DNA of 64,000 nt. Source: Parafenestella ontariensis (lineage: Eukaryota; Ascomycota; Dothideomycetes; Pleosporales; Cucurbitariaceae). The stretch is taken from the NCBI GenBank assembly GCA_021596325.1, contig JAKGDA010000007.1, positions 310,001-374,000 of the forward strand, given 5' to 3'. A program made the position numbers and the translations under genes. The notes below the pieces were generated by a model. The model was not told the DNA's origin. It saw only the letters and a program-made list of their open reading frames with translations, and searched no databases. Within the stretch, counting starts at the first letter, position 1. Every line of letters begins with the position of its first letter. Shown here piece by piece: positions 55,869-64,000 of the stretch.

Positions 55869-58809
55869 TTATTTCGGAGCTGTTACCACACCCTCGTACT
55901 CTCGACTCGCTATATAGTCGAGCGTACGCTGGAAATGCTTTCTTGGGTTCTCTAATGATGAAGCGTTCTCGTTGGATTGGAGATTGGAGTGGATGAGCTC
56001 AATGAGACCGTTGAGGTATTTTGTTGTGACCTGCACCACGTCAGAGAAACTCCAAATAATGTGAGGATTGGCACTTACGGCATCGTTTTCCTGATCAAAG
56101 TAATACACATATCTGTTCAGAATCTCAACGAAGAGTTCTACCGACACCGCGGCATCCATGCACGCGTCCGCAACACGAAGTGCACGTTGTAAGCACTCGA
56201 GTACTCGTTTTCCATCGCGATAAAGCTACTCATGTTAGTCTAGCTGCTGTTAGACGCAATAACGAGGGTACTCACAGTCTTCGGATCCTCCTCACCCAAC
56301 GCCCTAATCTCCGTCGCCCACCAGAGATGACTCGCCAAGTATACTGCACGACACTGGTCCGGTTTTTTCAACAACTTGCTCCCGTGCAGCGCACACTTCG
56401 TAATTAGAGTATCGTAATTCTCCTTTCCAAAATTTCGGGTCGTATGCAACGCGCTCGCTATGACGCACACAGCCTGGAACTGGGCTCTCGAGTCGCTAAT
56501 CGCCTCCTCGTATATTGTGAATGCCTGGGCGAAGTACTCATACGCAACTTCTTCGAAGCCGTTTTGGTCAGCGACTTGGCCGCAAGCGATGAACAAGCGG
56601 AGAGAGAGGTCGGCGGAGCCGGTGACGCGGGTATAGAGTGTGGAGAGAGTATTATGCATGAATTTGTAGAGTGCAGAGGATTGCGATTGCCAGTTGTCGT
56701 CGAAGTGTTCGCGCTTCTTGTATTGTCGCGCGAGTTTAAGGGATGCTGTGATTATAGCGGGGGAGGTATATTTGACGCGCTCATTCCCTTCTGCGAAGGA
56801 TTTGCGAGCAGCTTGAAGGAGCTGCGAACTGTGTCAGTGCTCTTATCTTGTCAAGGCAGCTTGAGGCGCTCACCTTGAATTGGGTGTCATTATCCTTTCC
56901 ACGGATGAGATGCACTATCCGTGCTAACCAACCCTGCTCTTCTATCGTCTCTTCTGTCTCCTGTGCTCTTCTCTGGATAGGTCCCCCGGGGTATCCCGTC
57001 GCTTGCTGGATGCCTTCTCGGATTAGAACTTTGAGGATCTCGAGTACGCTTTCTAGATTCTCTACAGAGGTGATGTACGTCTGGTTCCGCATTAGGCTTC
57101 TTGCGATTTCGCCGGCTACCGCTCGTCGCGTCGGATATGGCTGGGAGTGCAAGAGAGGGATGAAGTTCGGCAACGCTAGCGCAGTGAAGAGAGACACATA
57201 GGTCTTGATTGGCGAAAGGAGTAGGCTGAGGATCTGGCTTTGTGTCGCTTGCGAATGCAGGTCGGCGCTGTTCTGGTACTCGGCAACTTTCTGGTTCGCA
57301 AAGGTCAACACTTGATCGATGTAGTCGAGTCGTTCTGGGTAAATGTTCCTAAAGATGTCAGCCAAGAATATGCCCCATCAAACTGGCTGCTACTCACAAT
57401 GCAAGGTTAGCGAGCGATACAAGCAGCCCAACGGTGTCTTGTATGGGCAACCGCTGCATCTTGACCAAGGTCTGCACCTGTTCGTGGAATATCTCGAAAA
57501 GCTTGACATTGTTCGGTATGCCACGTCTTTTCTCGGTCGCGTCCTCCGTCCCAGTTGTCTCAGTTTCCGCAGTTTCCGTGGCTGATACAGCTGTTGTTGA
57601 TGAGGCCGCTGACTCTTCTTCCGCGCCTGACTGAGTCTCCGCAGCGTCCCCATTTTGCGCTGTCGCTGGTTCTGGTTCTGCCGCTTTTTTCTCTTTCGCT
57701 ATCCGCATTTGTTCCAGAAGCTGTATTATCGACTCCTCCTCGGTTTTCTTGCGCTGTTCTGGGCTTTCCGTCTCGGCTTCCCTTTGGGCGTATGATGATA
57801 ATCGGTCCATGAGACCCACAACAATGGCTTTGACGTTGACGTGCGGATTCAAGCGCGCGACGGCGGAAAGGAACTGGTCTAGGGTGTGTAGGTGGAATTC
57901 GTCTGGGAAGACCTGGGTGACGACTGCTGCAAGTTAGCTGGGCCCTTGAAAACCCGCAGGTTCAACATACCCTCCAAGAGGTACTCCTGCGCCAGAACAT
58001 CCCGACACTGCACAATCTGTTCCAGTAGCGGATTCAAGATCTTTTTGTAGTTCTCCAAATCCACAAGCTGGCTCAGCCTAACCAGATTGCTTCCCACAAG
58101 AAGCTGCAACTCCTGGCGCTCCTTTGTGCGTTGCTCACGCTCCCTCGAGTGTCCCTGATGCTGCAGCCGCACCCATAGCTTATTCATCTCCACGAAGTTC
58201 GTCAAGATAAAGCTGATCGAGTCTTGCAAATTGCCCTCCGGTCCCTCGCCATCACCCGATGGAAGACAGTCGCGCGCCTGACCCGCAAGGTAGTACCGCA
58301 GAAAGAGGCCGCGAATAGGATGCTGCACTCCGCGACTCATTTCCATCATGTCCTTCATGATCTCCTTGACCGGCGCATCCTCGATGGCCATGTACACGGT
58401 GCCGACGGTGACCATGAGATACAGACGGGGAATGATGTTCCCCGCGTACTGCACGAGTTCGTAGAGGTCGGCGAGGTGGTTTACGGGGTGGTTCTCACGG
58501 AGGTAGACGGCTAGATGGCGGAGGGCATCGAAGACGGCCATGTAAAGCTCGTAATACTGTTTAGGGCCGAGACTGCTTGTCCGCAGCTCCGACACGAGCG
58601 TCGAGCTGTGCGTGCATTTAATTAGCATCTCTACTCCTCGGTATAGCGGTACTTTGGCGATTTCATAGCTCTTACCTGCACTTGAGCGCATCCATTAACT
58701 TGCCGGGCGTCTCGAGACAGCGCCGCATAAGCATTGTCTGCTGCCGCACCACGGCAAGGGCATCTTCAAGCAGACGAGCCTGGTCTTCTACGGGGGGCGG
58801 CGACGCCAT
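55869..58809 (-). CDS. VPS35: Retromer complex subunit VPS35
   Basis: Proposed exons are 58809-58676, 58605-57971, 57926-57398, 57348-56874, 56821-56276, 56225-56079 and 56030-55869, giving 875 residues. The N-terminus (EDQARLLEDALAVVRQQTML, MRRCLETPGKLMDALKC) and the PRLYLMVTVGTVYM motif with IRGLFLRYYLA are hallmarks of VPS35. The rest is alpha-solenoid: LVRLSQLVDLENYKKILNPL, YALQAFTIYEE-like YFAQAFTIYEEAI, RAVYLASHLWWATEI and a C-terminal RVLECLQRALRVADA. Residues about 325-390 form an Ala/Glu/Thr-rich low-complexity insert that I would not expect to be structured. VPS35 is the scaffold of the cargo-recognition trimer (with VPS26 and VPS29) that recycles receptors from endosome to Golgi. 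Confidence 0.95.
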
Positions 58810-59223
58810 TGTGTCTTGTAACGGCGGATGATCCGGGGTGTGGAGAGCTGGTGGAGGAACAGGCACCGGAGAGTTGGGCGCATGTCAACGGCGCCAAGGA
58901 CAGGGATCAGAGCACTCGAGCTTCCCCTTCGGGCTGCGTCATCACTCAGCCATCACCACATTCGTCGATACAACGTACAGCATGTTCAGATTGTGTATTG
59001 TATACTCTCATTGTATGGGTATCATTATGCAAACCATCTACTAATTCGTACACACAAACCATAACGCCATCCCAATGCTTAGTCCCGGTGCCGTTTCAAT
59101 GTCGCCATATGTCGATTATTCGTGCCATCATATACCCTAGAACCCTGCAGACGAAACAAAAAAGCAGTCTGGTCTAGTCTAAATAGAAACATGTCCAAGA
59201 AGGGAAACAGTCAATTCGCGCAT
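58810..59223. promoter_or_regulatory. VPS35 upstream region
   Basis: VPS35 promoter (minus strand) and 3' flank of the next gene. No other gene is seen. Confidence 0.4.
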
Positions 59224-59829
59224 TCAAGATGTCGTCTGATTGTAAGACAGCGCCGGCGTTTCCAACACCGGTAAGACAGTAGAGCTCGAAGCTACTAATA
59301 AGGAAGTCGAGACGGTCGAAGCCGCAGCTTCAGCTTCGAATGTTTTGATTCGGTAATGCGTGTGCCACATGCCGTCGTCATAGAAGTTTGTAGGTCCGTT
59401 ATTCTCCGGAACGGTAACCGTGACGATGATTGGCTTCGGCGTCTCAATGGGGGTTGAGGTGCTGGCGGTAGGTGTCGACGATGTTGAAGTCGTTGATCGC
59501 GAAGATGTCGACGGGCTGCTTGTGCTTTTGGAACTTGAGCTGGTAGAGGTCCGTGCTGGGGCAGGCTGAACAACGGCGGATGTGACTTCTTGGGTTACAG
59601 TTGGGCCAGGGTTAACGATGTCGACAGTCTTCGTCTCCTGGACTACTGTCGTCGCTTGTGCAGGTGCTTCGGTCGATGAGCCGCCGTCGACATTGATGAT
59701 CGCATAGCTTTTTGATCGTGCCACAATATGGCGAGGTTTCGGTGCATCTAGAGGTCGTGCATTGGCGAACGTCGAGAAAAGCGCGGCCAGTGTGAGGATT
59801 TGAGCGTTGAAGAGCATCTTGTTGTTCAA
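59224..59829 (-). CDS. Hypothetical secreted Ser/Thr-rich protein
   Basis: One exon of 201 residues. The N-terminus carries a signal peptide (MLFNAQILTLAALFSTFANA after a second Met at residue 5). The middle is a Ser/Thr-rich tract (about residues 93-132, likely O-glycosylated). Then IIVTVTVPENNGPTNFYDDG leads to a hydrophobic, Ser-rich C-terminus. No domain is recognised. The C-terminus lacks a clear GPI signal. A cell-wall or secreted location is inferred. Confidence 0.7.
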   Translation of the reverse strand: MNNKMLFNAQILTLAALFSTFANARPLDAPKPRHIVARSKSYAIINVDGGSSTEAPAQATTVVQETKTVDIVNPGPTVTQEVTSAVVQPAPARTSTSSSSKSTSSPSTSSRSTTSTSSTPTASTSTPIETPKPIIVTVTVPENNGPTNFYDDGMWHTHYRIKTFEAEAAASTVSTSLLVASSSTVLPVLETPALSYNQTTS

Positions 59830-60229
59830 GGAGGGATGCTGGCTTAAAGGATACTTTGAAGTGTGGATGATTTGCGGTAGTTGAAGGACGGTGATGTTAT
59901 GAATACGAAGAGTTGATTGCTGACTCTGGCTGACAGATGACAGAAGCAGGGAGGGGATTTAAAAACTCCGTTTAACAAATCCATCATGGCGAAACGTGGT
60001 GCGTAATTTGGTGATGGCTGGAAATCTGGTGGTTGGTGAGGCTGGGAACAGAAATCGTCCGTGCGCCTGCTTGCACTAGCGCATTGTGGATATGCAGACG
60101 CGTACACGATGGGTCTCCTTCAAAGTTTCTATTTCCAGTCGTACTATGTGGTTCGGGATCATATGCTTGATCGCAGACACTTTCATTTTGAAGTCCTTGA
60201 CCCACAGGATCTGTCGTCTTCTGTTTGTC
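59830..60229. other. Intergenic region between two surface-type genes
   Basis: Promoter of the secreted-protein gene and 3' flank of the next minus-strand gene. Nothing else is seen. Confidence 0.35.
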
Positions 60230-61048
60230 TTAGCTATCGCCGCTCGTTCTGGCTCTGCCTCGCTGCTCGACCGATTGCTTGCTGCTTTGTACACATGGGC
60301 CAGCGTCGTTGAAAATCAACATGGACTCTTCTAAGCCGAAGTTCAGTCCCTCCGGAAAACATAGCCAATAGGCCGAAGAAGACTCGCTGTCTGTGTTGCT
60401 CCCACAGGTTGAACTTCGTGGACCCGTCCTCAGCTCTTGCGGTAACACGTCCTGCTGAAGCTCTACTCTTGCTTCTTCCGGCAGTTCTTGCGGCTCGTCA
60501 CCATTCCAAGTTCGTCTAACTCCGTTCCTCCACCTATTCAGCCACGGGGCCAGACTGGTGCCGGAAAGTTCGTGTTTGGCTTGATCTTCCAGTTCAGCTT
60601 TACGCTCTCCAGGTTCAGGTTCTTTCTTCTCAGCTCGTGGAGTGTTTCGACCTCGCCGGTAGAGGAAGAAAGAAATGTTCAATACCAACAGCAGCGCAAT
60701 CGCTGCTCCTAACCCTATCCCAACCCCAGCTCCCAACGAGAGACTGGGAGAAGTTGCAGCCGCCGGCGTTGGTCCTGGGGTAACCCCTGCAATGCTCGTC
60801 GAGGAGGTTGAAGACAGTTGCGAAGTCGTCGGTATTGTGCTTTCTGTGGTTGTGGTTGTTGATCTTAAAAAGGTGCTCGGTATTTCTGGTGAAGATGTCG
60901 CCGAGTCTAAGGCGTAGGGGATTTTGGTAAGCAATGTCGTTGCAACTGAAGTTACTTCCAATTTCGATTCTGTCGTTGCGGGGACTTCCACGGGTGTGTA
61001 GACATAAGGAGCTGCCCTACGAACAACAATATCTCTGGGAGTCGTCAT
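60230..61048 (-). CDS. Hypothetical single-pass membrane protein with Ser/Thr-rich ectodomain
   Basis: One exon of 272 residues. Residues 1-100 are Thr/Ser-rich (TTTTTESTIPTTSQLSSTSS). A glycine-rich transmembrane helix follows (GAGVGIGLGAAIALLLVLN), then a basic stop-transfer stretch (YRRGRNTPRAEKK) and a charged, Ser-rich cytoplasmic tail ending in TSGDS. The layout recalls Mid2/WSC-like wall sensors, but no WSC or other Cys-rich domain is present and no clear N-terminal signal peptide is seen. Function is unknown. Confidence 0.65.
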   Translation of the reverse strand: MTTPRDIVVRRAAPYVYTPVEVPATTESKLEVTSVATTLLTKIPYALDSATSSPEIPSTFLRSTTTTTESTIPTTSQLSSTSSTSIAGVTPGPTPAAATSPSLSLGAGVGIGLGAAIALLLVLNISFFLYRRGRNTPRAEKKEPEPGERKAELEDQAKHELSGTSLAPWLNRWRNGVRRTWNGDEPQELPEEARVELQQDVLPQELRTGPRSSTCGSNTDSESSSAYWLCFPEGLNFGLEESMLIFNDAGPCVQSSKQSVEQRGRARTSGDS

Positions 61049-62320
61049 GGTACATAAGAAGAAGAATCAGCGTAAGAAAGAGGTGGTGCGATGGGATGAA
61101 ATGGGATGCTGGACACCTTCAAGGTATTTCCTCCATTACTTATCTATCCTTTGCAATGAGGCTGCGCATGCTTTCTTAGAGAAGCACAAAGAATGATAGC
61201 CGGCAGTACTACACGAGCAAGGCTGCGCATATAGGGCTGTGCGGGTGAGATGTTATCACAGCCCTAGATCGGTGTAACCGCTGTGTTACAGGTACCTCCC
61301 CCGAAAGAGTGGCATGATCCTTTAGACGATGTTTATTGGAGTACCCCAACGTCCGGGAGCTGAACATGATGGCAGTTAAAAGATTTTGAATAGCTCACCA
61401 ACTACAGGTGGTTCCACCGCGGCGTAAGCCCGTCGAGTCGACATTCCTGAAGAAAAGCCTTGCTGACTGTCCGACCTAGCATGTTGCTGCTACCTGACAA
61501 TCCGAAGATACATTGCAATATTGATCTGTTCCTTTAGCATACTATCCGGATAGATTCGGACGATCGGAGTAAATCAGTTGCGCTTTTAATGGTCATTGCG
61601 CCCAATTCATCTTTGCTCTTTTCAACAAACGACCTCCCTTAATACTATAAATGATGCGAATCTTCCAACACTACAATCATCAATTTCGCACAGGTGTCTT
61701 TGTCCAATTCTACGCAGCTCGGTCCAGTGCGCATACTGTATCTGTGTGTGGCACCAATACCCGGAGCCTTGACATCCTCAGTTGGAGGTTCTTGTAAATC
61801 CGAGTCATTCAACGGCTTCACCCTTACACTGCTCTCGGGTTACTATTTATCCCCGACCTGGGACACCAAGGCTGAACAATTCAGGATTATGTGGGAGTCT
61901 AGTTCATATTCTGGTAGTATACTACTCTATTTCGGCCCCGATCTCGCAGCATCCATTATTACTGGAGAAGTCATCTGGCGTTGGCTACACTTTCCAGCTC
62001 TGCAAAACCAAGTAGGTCTATTATGTAGATTCTTGACATGATTTGCATAACGACCTCCCCGAGGAGAGTGTAGAGGCTCGGGGCTCACCAGGCCTAACAA
62101 CTCGCCGACCTTTGTACGACATCATCCATGGAGTCTCACAATACCCGCATATGCATACTACAAGGGGAGTAGGCTGGCGTAAGTCGCCGTCTTCTGGCCC
62201 AAAAAGCTTTCAAGACTTCACAGGGAGAAACACACGTTTTGGTCTCATAAGCAAATAACGTAGATAAAATTCGCTCGACGACTTTAGGGATATCTCTAGT
62301 CAAAAACAGTCAACAAAATC
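61049..62320. other. Intergenic region of 1.3 kb
   Basis: A plus-strand open frame at 61694-62041 has hydrophobic stretches but no motif or start context that convinces me. No tRNA or repeat is seen. The right end is the 3' flank of the aldolase gene. Confidence 0.35.
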
Positions 62321-63379
62321 TTACTCCGGCTTAGGCTGGCCATGGGGAATGGGGTTTCCCTCAAACTGCTTCGCATGTCCCCGCGCAGTCTCCAACGAGT
62401 CATGGACCATTCGCGTAAAGCCCCAAACATCGAATTGCACAGCAATGGCTCGCGAGCCATTTTGGATCAACATGGGAATCTGATCTAAACTCAAAGCACC
62501 ACTATTTCTCTTGTCAGTCCAGGACCTACAGCTTGAAGGGAAAATCAATGGACTCACCCGAACTGTGGCAAGTTGTTCTTCATGGCAGCAGTTGCAAACT
62601 TGCCCATAGCCTCGAGGAACTGAGGATCAGGATTACCACTCATCGCTTTGGTGAGATCGAGCCCAGCATCGATCATGTAGTCGCCGGGTCCAAACATCAG
62701 AGCGTGGATGCCCTCGACGGCAGCGATTTCCTCGGCGTTCTCAATGCCCTTCACCGACTCGATTTGTGGGATGAGGCAAACGTGGTTGTTGGAGGTTGCG
62801 ATATTGTATGGGTCATTGGGGTACAGTGATGTTGTAAGGCCAGGTGTGAATGTCCAAGGGCTGAAAGAGCGCTGGCCGATCGGTCCATAGTACATCTGCT
62901 TGATGAAGTCCTTGACCTCCTGGGCGGATTCTGTATGAGGTATAATAATGCCGGCCGCACCTGCGTCAAGCGCAGTCGTCAAGCTAACCTCATCATGCTT
63001 CGGTACGCGTACAATCACCTGGGTTTTTCCTTCCGAGTGATGCTGAGCGGCGTGGATAACGCTGAAAATGTTAGCATCCACCACTTATATCTGTTCCCGT
63101 TCCGGTCATGTATCTGTTGGCTTACTCATGCAATTCCAGGCGGTTGAACATGCCATGCTCGACGTCTACAAAGATGAAGTCGGGCCTCGTAGTCGCAATC
63201 AACTTGGTGACGAAAGAGCTTGGAATGCCGTGCCCGATGCCCATGAGTGTTTTGCTAGCATCTGCCTGTGCATCTGCGAGGGCTTTCTTCAAGTTACCAG
63301 GGTACGTGAGCATTGACGAGCGGTATGGTGCCGTCGCATGGAGCTCCTTCTGCTCGCTATAGGGCTTGAATTCCGCCAT
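62321..63379 (-). CDS. HpcH/HpaI-family aldolase (2-oxo acid aldolase)
   Basis: Proposed exons are 63379-63126, 63061-62558 and 62501-62321, giving 312 residues. The domain is recognised from DFIFVDVEHGMFNRLELHD, VIVRVPKHDEVSLTTALDAGAAGIIIPH, CLIPQIESVKGIENAEEIA and LMFGPGDYMIDAG. The Glu of PQIES and Asp of GPGDY are the metal-binding residues in HpaI-type class II aldolases. The family cleaves 4-hydroxy-2-oxo acids to pyruvate or an analogue plus an aldehyde, for example in aromatic or sugar-acid breakdown. The exact substrate is unknown. No targeting signal is seen. The start at 63379 is the first Met in the conserved frame. Confidence 0.85.
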
Positions 63380-64000
63380 CTTGGGAGTCGTTAGATCGGA
63401 ATGGGAAGCTGTAGAAAGTTTTAGGTGGGTATTGAGAAGTCGGGCGTAATGTGCTGATTTTTTTTTAGAGGAATGCAATCGACATTTATACTCTATCAAC
63501 AGTCCCACTCCAACACACAAGCTAGATAATTTTCGAATCTCACTCTGCGGGTCTCGCTCGGCCAGTATGTTGATGCAGGGGATATGGACGCCTAATTTGC
63601 TTAGTGCTTATGACTTAGGTTACAGCGTGTTCAACCGGGTCGTTCATCCACAAAATTAACGACACTGAATAATCTTACAGGTAATGATACGAGCTTCTGA
63701 TCATGTCGATACGCGTATGTCCTAGGGCTTATTTAAGCTCCGCCTTGTCAGCAACAGTCGCACACAGTATTATATAATCGGAAGGACTGTCTCGGCTTGT
63801 CTCCACCGCTTCGAAGTTGCCAAGTCGCGCGTGTAATCCGAAGTGCGGGATAATTACTCAAAGGAGAAGCGGAACCTTTTTATTATATGCAGGTACCCAA
63901 TCGATATCCAAAGTCCAACATAAGTCCTTTTCTCCTTCCGGAATGCTTACGATTACTCGCCCCCACCATGATCACCCGCAGCCGTACTTGTTCAACCAAA
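63380..64000. promoter_or_regulatory. Aldolase promoter and end of window
   Basis: The aldolase promoter (minus strand) lies here. Beyond that no gene is seen up to the end of the window. Confidence 0.35.

Noticed and set aside
61694..62041. 115-residue plus-strand frame with hydrophobic stretches
   Set aside because: No signal peptide, no motif, no supporting splice sites.
1..64000. CRISPR arrays, rRNA genes, retrotransposon or DNA-transposon ORFs
   Set aside because: No regularly spaced repeats, rRNA-like blocks, reverse transcriptase, integrase or transposase motifs were seen on reading both strands.

Overview
The window is nuclear DNA of a filamentous ascomycete (Pezizomycotina; a Dothideomycete is my guess, not shown). 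The signs are short GT-AG introns of about 48-60 bases with CTAAC-like branch sites, mostly monocistronic genes on both strands, and fungus-specific families: a Con7-type zinc finger, a PTH11-like receptor, a Zn2Cys6 regulator, a fructosyl amino acid oxidase and a stand-alone adenylation enzyme. I built exon models by hand. In each intact gene the exon lengths sum to a multiple of three, which supports the splice sites but does not prove them.

Layout: 2-847 is the 3' end of a THI20-like gene (TENA domain). 1263-3862 is the DEAD-box helicase DBP2, with one long intron. 3863-13807 is almost 10 kb with no gene I can support, leading into the con7 regulator (13808-15377). A mitochondrial PPR protein (18746-20979) and RTF2 (21317-22351) follow. 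22465-29599 looks like a nitrogen-scavenging cluster: a Zn2Cys6 regulator, an NCS1/FUR-type permease and an intact fusion of an isochorismatase-like (biuret hydrolase-like) domain with an allophanate hydrolase-like amidase. The regulator carries one frameshift. The permease carries two frameshifts and a shortened C-terminus. 29868-30062 is a tRNA gene with a long intron. Then come PAF1 (minus), ERG25 (minus, start codon split by an intron), a decayed protein kinase, a PTH11-like receptor, a small membrane-anchored DUF7137-like protein, the RAD26/CSB repair ATPase, a fructosyl amino acid oxidase, an UNC93-like MFS transporter, a stand-alone adenylation-domain protein, a basic/Ser-rich hypothetical, a DJ-1/PfpI protein, the retromer subunit VPS35, two Ser/Thr-rich surface-type proteins and an HpcH/HpaI aldolase.

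The most interesting unit is 22465-29599. One polypeptide could convert biuret to allophanate and then to ammonia and CO2. Four GATA-factor sites lie in its upstream region, while the neighbouring regulator and permease appear broken. Second tier are the tRNA with a 123-base intron whose predicted fold places a canonical 3-base bulge at the 3' splice site, the long intron in DBP2, and the intron inside the ERG25 start codon. No transposon ORFs, CRISPR arrays or rRNA genes were seen.
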